From NCBI GenBank assembly GCA_005787585.1, contig SYAL01000016.1, forward strand, positions 1 to 50,972: a stretch of 50,972 bases of DNA. The letters run 5' to 3'. Under the pieces are notes generated by a model. The model was not told where the DNA came from, made no database searches, and worked only from the letters and a program-made list of their open reading frames with translations. Origin of the DNA: Bacteroidota bacterium. GTDB taxonomy: Bacteria; Bacteroidota; Bacteroidia; B-17B0; Aurantibacillaceae. Made by a program: the position numbers and the translations under genes. Positions 1-8,144 of this stretch are shown here, in pieces; position 1 is the stretch's first letter; each line of letters opens with the position of its first letter.

Positions 1-575
1 CTAATCGTACAAATCGTGATGAGCCTTTATTACAAAAATTAGTTTCAAACACAACTCATAAATTAGTTAAAAAATTTGGTTTAAAAAATTTACCAAATGG
101 AGGTTTCGATATGAATTTATTTGATGTTGAAATCAAAGATATCCTTATAAAAATGGATGAAAAAAATACATTTTTTCCTTTTTTATTAATGTGGTTAGGG
201 TATGAATTTGTGAGTATTCCTTATGTCCGTCGAAAAAGAGAACTAGGAACTTCTACTTATACTCTATCAAAAAAAATTAAAGCTTTTGTTGATTCCTTTG
301 TTGCTTTTTCTTTTTTCCCCATTCGTTTGATTTCAGTATTAGGTTTAATTTTGGGAATTTTAGCTTTCATTTATGGCTTAATTGTTATTTTTGGTAAAGT
401 TTTAGGATTTGTTGACTCAACTGGATGGTCTAGTATGATGGTTGTAATTTTATTTGTTTCATCATTTCAAATGATTGCTCTCGGTATTATCGGTGAATAT
501 GTATGGAGAGGTTTGGAAGCTTCTAGAAATAGACCAAGCTATTTAATCGAAAAAAAACTTGGGGAGTTTAAATAA
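1..575 (+). CDS. GT2 glycosyltransferase, C-terminal part (5' truncated by window edge)
   Basis: The reading frame is open from base 3, so this is the last ~190 residues of a longer protein; the ATG at 111 is internal. It resembles the C-terminal half of DPM1/GtrB/ArnC-like family 2 glycosyltransferases. These transfer sugars from nucleotide donors to polyprenyl phosphate at the inner membrane. Visible family features are the PNGGFD acceptor-loop motif just before residue M at 111, the WLGYEF segment, the basic RRKRELGTSTYTLSKK region, and two C-terminal membrane helices (about bases 305-395 and 430-515) followed by the EYVWR motif. The catalytic DxD half lies outside the window. It converges on a flippase gene 18 bases away, so a polysaccharide or lipid-linked sugar locus probably continues to the left. 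The exact sugar cannot be told. Confidence 0.85.
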   Translation, partial: NRTNRDEPLLQKLVSNTTHKLVKKFGLKNLPNGGFDMNLFDVEIKDILIKMDEKNTFFPFLLMWLGYEFVSIPYVRRKRELGTSTYTLSKKIKAFVDSFVAFSFFPIRLISVLGLILGILAFIYGLIVIFGKVLGFVDSTGWSSMMVVILFVSSFQMIALGIIGEYVWRGLEASRNRPSYLIEKKLGEFK

Positions 576-593
576 TTAATAGTAAAAATTAAT

Positions 594-1838
594 TTATTTG
601 TTAAATAGTAGCTTTTTCAGAGTAATAAAATCTGATTTTAGTGAAAAAAAATTATTAATTGGTAGTTTATTAATTTTAAAAAATGTCAAGCAAATTGTTA
701 ATGCGATTATCAGATAAGTAATATTTGCAGTATATGCTGCACCAGCTAGATCATATTTTTTAATTAAAATTGGAGCTGTAATTAAAGTGAAAAAAAATCC
801 AAGGCTATTACATAATAATACTGTTTTAAGTTGCCCTATAGCCGAAAAATAATTGCTAATAATTCCGAAAAAACTAATCAATAATATACCGGGAGTATAA
901 AGTAACATCAATTTTTTAATACCAATAAATTCGTTTCCAAGAATTTTTAGATAAAGTGTTTCTGGAATTATATAAATAATTATAATTGCAATTGCGCTTA
1001 AAATTAAGCTGATTTTACTTAAACTTAAAGTCATATTTGTGCTTACTTTTGTATTGCCAAGATTTGCAACTCTAGCCAATAGAATAGGGGAGATACCATT
1101 TGAAATTATTAAGATTGATTCAATTAATGACGATGCAGTTGAGTATAATCCTATTTTATTAGTACTTGGTAATAAATAATAGCTGTATCGATTTCCAAGA
1201 ATAAACATAAGTGTACTGACTTGGCAAATTATTCCATTGATGATGATTGGTTTAATTTCAAAAGTAGAAGTGCTAAAATCGTTAAATACTAATTTTTGAG
1301 TGTTAACAAATGAAATTACACATGAAATTATAAACGAAAAAAATAAAGGGAAGACGAAAGCACTAAAAGAGTTATAATTAAAAATAAAAATATAAATCAT
1401 AACGCCTAACATTAATAAAAAAGGCTGTAAGAGGTTTAAAAAGTTATATAATTTAACTTTCTCTTTTCCTAAAAGAATAACACTATTAAATGAATTAATA
1501 ATAATGATTAATGAAATTATATAACCCATCCATTCAAATCCAATTATTTGTTTATTGATAAATACAATTATTAAATTACTTAATGATGAAAATATTAATG
1601 TATAAATTATACCAACAATAAATATTTTTTTAAGATTAAATTTTGGTATAAAATAAACTAAACTGTAGCCAGTATAAGTTTCATTTATTATTTGAATTAT
1701 AGTAATATTTAAAATAAAAATACTTATTTCTCCTCTAGAACTAATACCTAAATAGCGAGAAGTAATAACTAATATAAAAAAATTAATTAATGCAACGATA
1801 CCTTTGGTAATTAAACTATGAATAATGTTTTTAAACAT
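594..1838 (-). CDS. MOP-superfamily polysaccharide flippase (Wzx-like)
   Basis: A 414-residue protein made almost wholly of hydrophobic segments, about 12 predicted transmembrane helices, with short basic loops. It opens with the N-terminal amphipathic start and the TSRYLGISSRGEISIF stretch typical of Wzx/MATE-like (MOP) lipid-linked oligosaccharide flippases. These move undecaprenyl-PP-linked glycans across the inner membrane. The C-terminal half has the LYTPGILLISFFGIISNYFSAIGQ stretch around the usual helix 9-10 region, also seen in this family. It lies 25 bases downstream of osmC on the same strand and faces the glycosyltransferase. Family assignment is good. The transported substrate (O-antigen, capsule or exopolysaccharide) is unknown. 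Confidence 0.8.
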   Translation of the reverse strand: MFKNIIHSLITKGIVALINFFILVITSRYLGISSRGEISIFILNITIIQIINETYTGYSLVYFIPKFNLKKIFIVGIIYTLIFSSLSNLIIVFINKQIIGFEWMGYIISLIIIINSFNSVILLGKEKVKLYNFLNLLQPFLLMLGVMIYIFIFNYNSFSAFVFPLFFSFIISCVISFVNTQKLVFNDFSTSTFEIKPIIINGIICQVSTLMFILGNRYSYYLLPSTNKIGLYSTASSLIESILIISNGISPILLARVANLGNTKVSTNMTLSLSKISLILSAIAIIIIYIIPETLYLKILGNEFIGIKKLMLLYTPGILLISFFGIISNYFSAIGQLKTVLLCNSLGFFFTLITAPILIKKYDLAGAAYTANITYLIIALTICLTFFKINKLPINNFFSLKSDFITLKKLLFNK

Positions 1839-1863
1839 TTGTAATTGAAACTAAATAAAATGT

Positions 1864-2280
1864 TTATAATTTTTGCCAAATAAATTCAACTATTTGTTTT
1901 AAGTCTGGATGTAAACTTCTTGAAACAGGACAAGAATGTGCAGCACGCTCGTACATTATTTTTTCTTTTTCAGTATAGTTATTTAAAGGAAAGGTAATTT
2001 TAATATGAATTTCTCCAATTCTTCTTGGTTCTAAATTCATTATTTTTGTTACTTCAACAGCTGTTCCGTCAATAGGGGTGATATTTTCTTTTAATGCCAC
2101 AATTCCCATCACTGATAACATACAGCTGGCTAAGGCTGTAGCAATCAGATCAGTTGGCGAAAAAGCTTCTCCTTTTCCATGATTGTCCTTAGGGGCATCA
2201 GTTAAAATAATTGATTGAGAAAGTTCATGAATAGATTCAGTTCTTAATTTTCCAATATATTTGACAGTACTTATTATCAT
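1864..2280 (-). CDS. OsmC-family peroxiredoxin
   Basis: A 138-residue cytoplasmic OsmC/Ohr-fold protein, full length for the family. The two family cysteines are visible: Cys53 in LASCMLSV and Cys117 in AHSCPVSRSLHPD. In OsmC/Ohr proteins these form the thiol pair that reduces organic hydroperoxides. The SPTDLIATALASC segment is a family signature. The sequence is closer to the YhfA/OsmC general branch than to classical Ohr, so the physiological peroxide is uncertain. The gene is divergent from the outer-membrane protein gene at 2337 across a 56-base spacer. A TATTTTTA -7-like box (minus strand, 2301-2294) sits 13 bases before its ATG. Confidence 0.88.
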   Translation of the reverse strand: MIISTVKYIGKLRTESIHELSQSIILTDAPKDNHGKGEAFSPTDLIATALASCMLSVMGIVALKENITPIDGTAVEVTKIMNLEPRRIGEIHIKITFPLNNYTEKEKIMYERAAHSCPVSRSLHPDLKQIVEFIWQKL

Positions 2281-2322
2281 TTTGTTTTTTATGTAAAAAT
2301 AGGATAATACCTTGTATTTAAT

Positions 2323-2330
2323 TAATTTTG
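2323..2330 (+). promoter_or_regulatory. TAnnTTTG -7 box (TAATTTTG)
   Basis: A perfect match to the Bacteroidota -7 consensus, ending six bases before the ATG at 2337. It overlaps the alternative TTG start at 2328, which argues that the TTG is not used. No clear -33 TTG box is visible at the usual distance. Predicted transcription start falls at or next to the ATG. Confidence 0.5.
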
Positions 2331-2336
2331 TTTTTA

Positions 2337-3101
2337 ATGTTTAAAAGGGGTTTATTTTCACTTTATTTTGTTTTTTGCATATACTTTTTTAAATCGCAAG
2401 AAACAACCTCCGATTTTTATGATGAAGAAGGGACTAATTTAAACGTATTATACAGAAATGACCAAAGTTTAAAGGTTTATGTAAATACAAGAGGCTATGG
2501 TATAATTTTTCGAAGGGGCAAACACCAGTCAATTAAAACAAGGTCGTTTTATGAATTTGATATTCAAACTTTAAACTCGATTAAAGAAGTAAGTTCAAAG
2601 GGGATTGCAGAAACAAAAAATAGTTTTGTATTTGGTAAAATCAATACTGTCCTTTTATTAAGAGGAGCTTTAGGTGTTCAAAATGTAATTTTTTCTAAAG
2701 CTAGTATTAATTCTGTAGAAGTGAGATATAGTTTTTCTCTTGGACCCACACTTGCTTTTGCAAAACCTTATTATGTTCAAGTTTATAGGCCATCTGTTTC
2801 ATCAATTATTAAACAATCTGAAATAGTTAAGTTTGATTCAGAAAAATTTACAATAGATTCTATTATTGGGCGTGGAGGATTATTATATGGTATGGATGAA
2901 ATAGTTTTATACCCGGCGTTAACTGCTAAATTTAATTTAAGTTTTGAATATGCACCTTATACAAATTTAATAAGGGCAATTGAAACAGGAATATCAATCG
3001 ATTATTTTCCAAAAGCACTTCCAATTATGGCTCGAAATCCTGCAGAGAATTTAATATTTACCTTACATATAGGTTTAGTGTTTGGAAAAAAATGGTTTTA
3101 A
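2337..3101 (+). CDS. Predicted outer-membrane beta-barrel protein, function unknown
   Basis: A 254-residue exported protein I cannot name. Residues 1-20 form a signal peptide (basic MFKRG, hydrophobic core, cleavage near FKSQ). The rest is rich in alternating hydrophobic/aromatic strands, with a penultimate aromatic region ([11 protein letters not shown]) as in outer-membrane barrels. I chose ATG 2337 over an in-frame TTG at 2328 because a -7 promoter box covers the TTG. Its stop codon (3099-3101) is followed after one base by the lipA ATG, so the two genes are almost certainly cotranscribed. That link is genomic, not evidence for a role in lipoylation. It could be a small porin or a membrane-assembly protein. 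Confidence 0.7.
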   Translation: MFKRGLFSLYFVFCIYFFKSQETTSDFYDEEGTNLNVLYRNDQSLKVYVNTRGYGIIFRRGKHQSIKTRSFYEFDIQTLNSIKEVSSKGIAETKNSFVFGKINTVLLLRGALGVQNVIFSKASINSVEVRYSFSLGPTLAFAKPYYVQVYRPSVSSIIKQSEIVKFDSEKFTIDSIIGRGGLLYGMDEIVLYPALTAKFNLSFEYAPYTNLIRAIETGISIDYFPKALPIMARNPAENLIFTLHIGLVFGKKWF

Positions 3102-3102
3102 A

Positions 3103-3966
3103 ATGGAGAATATAAAAGAGGTAGAAAAAATAAAAAAACCCGATTGGCTTAGAGTAAAGTTACCTACTGGCGAAAACTATATTAAAGTTAGGGGTATTGT
3201 TAGTAAGCACAAATTAAATACTATTTGTGAGAGTGGTAATTGCCCAAATATGGGAGAATGCTGGGGTGTTGGGACAGCTACGTTTATGATTTTAGGAAAT
3301 ATTTGTACTCGCAGTTGTGGTTTTTGTGCTGTTGCTACCGGGCAGCCTAATCCTGCCGATTGGGATGAGCCCAAAAGAATTGCTGAATCGGTCAAACTTA
3401 TGAATGTAAAACATTGTGTAATTACAAGTGTTGATCGGGATGATTTAAAGGATGGGGGTTCGATTATTTGGGCCGAAACCATTAAAGAAATTAGAGCAAT
3501 AAGTCCCGAAACTAAATTTGAGTGTTTGATTCCAGATTTTGCAGGTAAATGGGAAAACTTGCAACGAATTATAGATGTTAAGCCTGATATTGTATCTCAT
3601 AATATTGAAACAGTGAGAAGATTAACTGCTCAAGTTAGAATTCAAGCAAAATATGATAGAAGTTTAGAGGTACTCAAACGCTTAGATAATGCAGGTGTTA
3701 AAACAAAAAGTGGAATCATGTTAGGGCTTGGTGAAACTGAACTTGAAATTTTCGAAACTATTGATGATTTAGCCTTTGTAAAATGTGATGTGATTACAAT
3801 GGGGCAGTATCTTCAGCCAACACCTAAACATTTGCCAGTAGATAGATTTATTCATCCCGATGATTTCAAAAAGTATAAAGACTACGCTTTAAATAAGGGC
3901 TTTAAATTTGTTGAAAGTGGACCATTAGTCAGATCATCATATCATGCAGAAAAACATATTTTTTAA
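3103..3966 (+). CDS. lipA: Lipoyl synthase LipA
   Basis: A 287-residue radical SAM enzyme that inserts two sulfur atoms into protein-bound octanoyl groups to make lipoyl cofactors for 2-oxoacid dehydrogenases and glycine cleavage. Both Fe-S sites are visible: the auxiliary cluster cysteines C42, C47 and C53 ([12 protein letters not shown]) and the SAM cluster C68, C72 and C75 (CTRSCGFC). The C-terminal RSSY motif, whose serine ligates the auxiliary cluster in this family, is present at 277-280. An in-frame TTG at 3082 would overlap the upstream gene, so I prefer ATG 3103, one base after its stop. It ends 24 bases before the facing valS stop. Certain by motif content. Confidence 0.97.
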   Translation: MENIKEVEKIKKPDWLRVKLPTGENYIKVRGIVSKHKLNTICESGNCPNMGECWGVGTATFMILGNICTRSCGFCAVATGQPNPADWDEPKRIAESVKLMNVKHCVITSVDRDDLKDGGSIIWAETIKEIRAISPETKFECLIPDFAGKWENLQRIIDVKPDIVSHNIETVRRLTAQVRIQAKYDRSLEVLKRLDNAGVKTKSGIMLGLGETELEIFETIDDLAFVKCDVITMGQYLQPTPKHLPVDRFIHPDDFKKYKDYALNKGFKFVESGPLVRSSYHAEKHIF

Positions 3967-3990
3967 TTAAAAATTAAATTAGATTTCAAA

Positions 3991-6657
3991 TTATTTTAAA
4001 TTATTAATTTGTTCTTCAATTGTTTTAATTTTATTTAAAGTGTCGCTTTCTTTTTTACGTTCGGTTTCAATAACCTCCGTTTTTGCATTAGAAACAAATT
4101 TTTCGTTCGATAATTTAATAAGTATTGATTTTAAAAAACCTTTATTATAATCCAATTCTTTATTTAAACGTTTAAGCTCATCCTCAGTATTTAAATTATT
4201 GGTTAAAGGAATATAAAATTCAGAGTTATTAATTACAAAACCATAAGCGCCATCTATTTTGATATTAGAATAACTATAGCTATTAAGGTTTGCTAATTTT
4301 ATAATTATAGAATTTAAGCTAGCAGAATTATTTTCTGCTGTTTTTTCAACTAAATCTAGTTTTTCTTTTGGAGATAATTTTTTTTGAGCTCTTATATTTC
4401 TTACCATTGTTATTAATTCTTTTGAAATTTCAAACTCTACTAATTGTTTTCTATCAAAATTATTTTTTATAGTTGGCCATTTGGCAATAATGATACAATC
4501 TTTTTCTTCTCTATTTTTTAATAAATGCCAAATTTCTTCAGTTATAAATGGCATCCAAGGATGAATTATTTTTAATAACGATTCTAAAAAATGTATCGTG
4601 GCATCAAAAGTTATTTTATCAATTGGTAGAGATTTTCCATCGACAAAATCAGGCTTAATAGCTTCTAAATACCAAGCACAAAAATCATCCCACACCAATT
4701 TATAAGTCGACATTAAAGCATCGCTCATGCGATATTTATTATAGTGTGTATTAATAATTTCTAATTGTTCGTTTAGTTTATTTTCAAACCAAGTAATGGC
4801 TATTTTTGAGGATTGTGGTTGCTGTATTTTGTTTTCGTTTAATTTAAGTGAATCAACTTCAAAGTTGTTGATTAATCTAAATGCATTCCAAACTTTATTA
4901 GCAAAGTTTCTTCCCTGTTCGCAGTAATTTTCATCAAACATTAGATCATTACCTGCAGGCGAACATAATAACATGCCAACCCGAACACCGTCGGCACCAT
5001 ATTTTGATATTAAATCTAGTGGTTCAGGGGAATTTCCTAAACTTTTACTCATCTTACGACCTTGATGATCTCTAACAATTCCTGTTAAATAAACATTGTT
5101 AAATGGTTTTAAGCCCGTGTACTCTTTTCCACAAATTATCATTCTTGCAACCCAAAAAAATAAAATTTCTGGTGCCGTTACTAAATCATTTGTAGGGTAA
5201 TAATATTTTAAATCAACATTGGCTTTGTTCCATCCGTTGGTTATAATTTTTGGATCAAATACAGTTATTGGCCACAACCATGAAGAAAACCAGGTATCTA
5301 AAATATCCTCGTCTTGTTTTAAATCTTCTATTTTAAAATTTGAATTTTTGGTTTTAAGTAATTTAAAAGCTTCTTCTTTAGTTTTTGCGGCAACTGTATT
5401 TCCGTGTCCATCATACCAAGCAGGTATTCTTTGCCCCCACCATAACTGTCTACTTATACACCAATCGTGTATATTTTCCATCCAATGTTTGTAGGTATTG
5501 ATAAATTTTTCAGGAATTAATTTTACATCACCATTAACAACAGCATCTGTAGCAGGTTTACTAATATTTTCCATTTTTAAAAACCATTGCATACTTAAGC
5601 GAGGCTCTATTACTACATTTGTTCGTTCGCTATAGCCAACTTTATTTTTAATTTCTTCAATTTTTTCTACTAACCCTTGTTTTTCTAAATCTATAATAAT
5701 TTGTTTTCTGCAAGCAAAACGATCAAATCCAACATAGGCTCCAGCAGTTTCACTGATTTTACCTTCTGGAGTTAAGGCGTCAATTGAGGGGAGATTATGT
5801 TTTTTGCCTAATTTAAAATCATTGATATCGTGAGCTGGTGTTACTTTTAGTGCACCACTTCCAAAACTAGAATCAACATAATCATCAAAAATAATAGGAA
5901 CAATTCGATTAACAATAGGTACTATTGCAAATTTCCCTATTAAATGAGAATAGCGTTCGTCGTTAGGGTTTACACAAACTGAGGTGTCTCCCAAAATAGT
6001 TTCTGGACGAGTAGTAGCGATAGTAATAAAATCGTTTGAGTCTTTTATTTTATATTTTACGTATACTAATTTCCCATTAGATTCTTTATAAATTACTTCT
6101 TCATCACTTACAGCAGTTAAACTTTGAGGGTCCCAATTAACCATTCTAACACCACGATAAATATGCCCTTTATTATATAAGTCAATAAACGTGTCAATTA
6201 CAGCTTCACTCAAATCCTCATCCATTGTAAAGCGGGTTCTATCCCAATCACATGATGCGCCTAATTTTTTTAATTGTTCTAAAATAATACCACCATATTT
6301 TTCTTTCCAATTCCAGGCATGTTTTAAAAATTCCTCGCGACTTAAATCAGTTTTATTAATACCTTGTTCTTTTAACAGTGCAACTACTTTTGCCTCAGTA
6401 GCAATACTTGCGTGATCTGTTCCAGGAACCCAGCAAGCATTAAAGCCAAGCATTCTTGCTCGTCTAATTAATACATCTTGGATGGTATAGTTAAGCATAT
6501 GACCCATATGTAAAACCCCAGTTACATTTGGTGGTGGCATAACAATAGTATATGGATTACGATTATCAGGTGTTGATTTAAAAAAATTATTTTTAATCCA
6601 AAAAGGATACCACTTCGATTCAGCTTCAATGGGATTATATGTTTTTCCAATTTCCAT
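3991..6657 (-). CDS. valS: Valyl-tRNA synthetase
   Basis: An 888-residue class Ia aminoacyl-tRNA synthetase that charges tRNA-Val in the cytoplasm. The HIGH motif appears as HMGH (residues 50-53, within PPPNVTGVLHMGHMLN), and the KMSKS loop appears as GRKMSKSLGN in the second half. The editing (CP1) domain with TTRPETILGD and the C-terminal coiled coil (last ~70 residues) are both present, giving a normal ValRS length. The first ATG at 6657 gives the standard N-terminus. A minus-strand TATTTTTG box ends seven bases before it. It converges with lipA. Confidence 0.98.
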   Translation of the reverse strand: MEIGKTYNPIEAESKWYPFWIKNNFFKSTPDNRNPYTIVMPPPNVTGVLHMGHMLNYTIQDVLIRRARMLGFNACWVPGTDHASIATEAKVVALLKEQGINKTDLSREEFLKHAWNWKEKYGGIILEQLKKLGASCDWDRTRFTMDEDLSEAVIDTFIDLYNKGHIYRGVRMVNWDPQSLTAVSDEEVIYKESNGKLVYVKYKIKDSNDFITIATTRPETILGDTSVCVNPNDERYSHLIGKFAIVPIVNRIVPIIFDDYVDSSFGSGALKVTPAHDINDFKLGKKHNLPSIDALTPEGKISETAGAYVGFDRFACRKQIIIDLEKQGLVEKIEEIKNKVGYSERTNVVIEPRLSMQWFLKMENISKPATDAVVNGDVKLIPEKFINTYKHWMENIHDWCISRQLWWGQRIPAWYDGHGNTVAAKTKEEAFKLLKTKNSNFKIEDLKQDEDILDTWFSSWLWPITVFDPKIITNGWNKANVDLKYYYPTNDLVTAPEILFFWVARMIICGKEYTGLKPFNNVYLTGIVRDHQGRKMSKSLGNSPEPLDLISKYGADGVRVGMLLCSPAGNDLMFDENYCEQGRNFANKVWNAFRLINNFEVDSLKLNENKIQQPQSSKIAITWFENKLNEQLEIINTHYNKYRMSDALMSTYKLVWDDFCAWYLEAIKPDFVDGKSLPIDKITFDATIHFLESLLKIIHPWMPFITEEIWHLLKNREEKDCIIIAKWPTIKNNFDRKQLVEFEISKELITMVRNIRAQKKLSPKEKLDLVEKTAENNSASLNSIIIKLANLNSYSYSNIKIDGAYGFVINNSEFYIPLTNNLNTEDELKRLNKELDYNKGFLKSILIKLSNEKFVSNAKTEVIETERKKESDTLNKIKTIEEQINNLK

Positions 6658-6664
6658 GTTAAAT

Positions 6665-6672
6665 CAAAAATA
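6665..6672 (-). promoter_or_regulatory. TAnnTTTG -7 box of valS (TATTTTTG)
   Basis: A perfect -7 consensus on the minus strand, seven bases before the valS ATG. The implied transcript would start at or within a few bases of the start codon, leaving no room for a T-box or other leader. No -33 element is obvious. Confidence 0.5.
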
Positions 6673-6767
6673 TTTTGTTAAATTTCGTAAAATTATTTAA
6701 AAGAAACGAGTGATTATAATATCTTTATAATATCATTTTATCATTTAATAAAAAAATAAAAAAAAAC

Positions 6768-7265
6768 ATGAAAAAATTAATTTTTACCTTAGGTTTTTTA
6801 GCAGGAATTTCTGCTTTAACATTTGCTCAAGAAACTCATAGCTCATCAGACGGACACGTTCATGATGCACCTGCTGCTAGCTCAAGTTTAGCTGATATCA
6901 AAATGGATAAATTAATTCATGATTACGGTAAAGTGTCTTTTGGAGGTAATGGAGAGTGCGAATTTAAGTTCACAAATAACGGTAAAGAACCATTAGTCAT
7001 TACTAATTGTCAAGGAAGTTGCGGTTGCACTGTTCCTCAATGCCCAAAAGAACCAATTTTACCCGGTAAGAATGGAGTTATAAAAGTTAAATATGATACA
7101 AATCGTCCCGGAGGTATTTATAAAACTGTTACTGTAACCTCAAATGCTAAGAGTGGCAACGTGGTTTTAACTATCAAAGGTGAAGTTGAACCAAAGCCAA
7201 TAGATGAGGCATTTCCTCAAAATCCAACTCCAGCTGGAGCGCCTGTTGAAAAGAAAGGCCAATAA
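6768..7265 (+). CDS. DUF1573 secreted protein, first of a tandem pair
   Basis: A 165-residue exported protein. Residues 1-21 are a signal peptide (MKKLIF..., cleavage after TFAQ). It is followed by a His/Ser/Ala-rich linker and one DUF1573 (immunoglobulin/ASPM-SPD-2-Hydin-like) domain with the motifs HDYGKV, EFKFTNNGKEPL and VKYDTNRPGG. The cluster NCQGSCGCTVPQCPKEP contains four cysteines. The family is widespread in Bacteroidota and its biochemical role is not established; periplasmic or surface location is inferred. The start is preceded by an A-rich stretch rather than a Shine-Dalgarno. Two bases separate it from the paralogue at 7268, so they form one transcription unit. Confidence 0.85.
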   Translation: MKKLIFTLGFLAGISALTFAQETHSSSDGHVHDAPAASSSLADIKMDKLIHDYGKVSFGGNGECEFKFTNNGKEPLVITNCQGSCGCTVPQCPKEPILPGKNGVIKVKYDTNRPGGIYKTVTVTSNAKSGNVVLTIKGEVEPKPIDEAFPQNPTPAGAPVEKKGQ

Positions 7266-7267
7266 TT

Positions 7268-7702
7268 ATGAAAAAAATATTTTCATTTGCATTATTAACT
7301 TTTTGTTTATGGAACAGTTCAATTGCCCAAGAATCTGTAATACCAAGTATAGATCCAAATGCACCTGACCTTAAATTTGAAACAGAGTTATTAGATTACG
7401 GAATAATAGATTATGATGCCAACGGTTTACGCGAATTTAAATTTACAAATATTGGAAAATCTCCACTGACAATAACATCTGTTACCGGAGAATGTGGATG
7501 TACTGCAACAACTATTGATGGTAAACCAGGTTGGCCTTTAGAACCAATTTTGCCTGGAAAAAGTGGTGTAATTAAGGTGAAGTATGATACTAAAAGGGAA
7601 GGTCGATTTGAAAAAAATGTAACTGTTACATCCAATGCAAAGTTTTCTTCTAAAAAAATCAGAATAAAAGGTGAAATTAAATTAAAGCCAGAGATTCATT
7701 AA
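7268..7702 (+). CDS. DUF1573 secreted protein, second of a tandem pair
   Basis: A 144-residue paralogue of the preceding gene. It has a signal peptide (cleavage near SSIAQ) and one DUF1573 domain sharing LDYG, EFKFTNIGKSPLTIT, CGCT and GVIKVKYDTKREG with its neighbour. It keeps only two cysteines (ECGCT) where the first copy has four, and lacks the His-rich linker. The loop between CGCT and PILPGK is longer (TTIDGKPGWPLE). Adjacent copies that have drifted suggest duplication followed by specialisation, perhaps in a shared complex. The function is unknown. A hairpin follows at 7735-7763. Confidence 0.85.
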   Translation: MKKIFSFALLTFCLWNSSIAQESVIPSIDPNAPDLKFETELLDYGIIDYDANGLREFKFTNIGKSPLTITSVTGECGCTATTIDGKPGWPLEPILPGKSGVIKVKYDTKREGRFEKNVTVTSNAKFSSKKIRIKGEIKLKPEIH

Positions 7703-7734
7703 GGTAAATAATTCTTAGTTTATTTTTACAAAAC

Positions 7735-7763
7735 AAAACTTAAGTTATTTAAACTTAGGTTTT
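7735..7763 (+). terminator. Stem-loop terminator after the DUF1573 pair
   Basis: A 12-bp stem, AAAACTTAAGTT paired with AACTTAGGTTTT (one U-G wobble in RNA) around a 5-base loop, ending in TTTT and followed by a T-rich stretch. It lies between two convergent units. The GC content is low, so strength is uncertain. In the minus direction the wobble becomes an A-C mismatch, so it probably serves the plus strand. Confidence 0.55.
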
Positions 7764-7832
7764 TATTGTTAACTAATTTTTTAATTTGAATAATGATTTT
7801 TAAAATTGAATTAACAATTTTATGAATTACAA

Positions 7833-8069
7833 TTAATCAATATCCCAAAAGCTTGGTTTTTTTCTAAAATTAAAAGGTTTAAAATACTTTTTATGCTCCA
7901 GAATAAAAGCCATAATAAAATAAATAATAATTGGGCTTCCGAAAGTAAAAAAAGATAAATAAATAAAATACATTCTAATTGTATTACTTTTTATGCCTAA
8001 TCGATTTCCAAACCAGTCGCAAACCCCGAAGGCTTTACTTTCAAACCAATGTCGAATTTTATATATCAC
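7833..8069 (-). CDS. PspC-domain membrane protein
   Basis: A 78-residue protein with a PspC-like layout: an amphipathic N-terminal segment (FGVCDWFGNRLGI), the family turn where a helix-strand unit precedes the membrane, then one hydrophobic helix (YLSFFTFGSPIIIYFIMAFIL) and a short basic tail. PspC proteins sit in the inner membrane and take part in envelope-stress signalling in other bacteria; the role in Bacteroidota is not defined. The start is GTG, supported by a TATCTTTG promoter box five bases upstream. It stands alone between convergent and same-strand neighbours. Confidence 0.8.
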   Translation of the reverse strand: MIYKIRHWFESKAFGVCDWFGNRLGIKSNTIRMYFIYLSFFTFGSPIIIYFIMAFILEHKKYFKPFNFRKKPSFWDID

Positions 8070-8074
8070 AATTA

Positions 8075-8082
8075 CAAAGATA
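8075..8082 (-). promoter_or_regulatory. TAnnTTTG -7 box of the PspC gene (TATCTTTG)
   Basis: A perfect -7 consensus on the minus strand, five bases before the GTG codon at 8069. It supports GTG as the true start and a transcript that begins at or near it. Confidence 0.5.
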
Positions 8083-8144
8083 TAAAAAACGAATAGTTTT
8101 GAAAAAAAATTAAAAGGTAAATTAGATTTTTGAAAAAAGGATTA

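Noticed and set aside
574-594. AATTAAT/ATTAATT inverted repeat as a terminator between the glycosyltransferase and flippase
   Set aside because: It is purely A/T, overlaps both gene ends and has no T run; such palindromes are expected by chance in this composition.
3082-3102. Upstream TTG start for lipA
   Set aside because: It would overlap the previous gene and add residues not typical of LipA; the ATG one base after the previous stop gives a normal N-terminus.
3177-3482. Antisense open frame inside lipA, and similar frames opposite valS, korA and the OmpA gene
   Set aside because: They lie wholly within confidently identified genes, have no recognisable domains, and arise from the low stop-codon density on the opposite strand.
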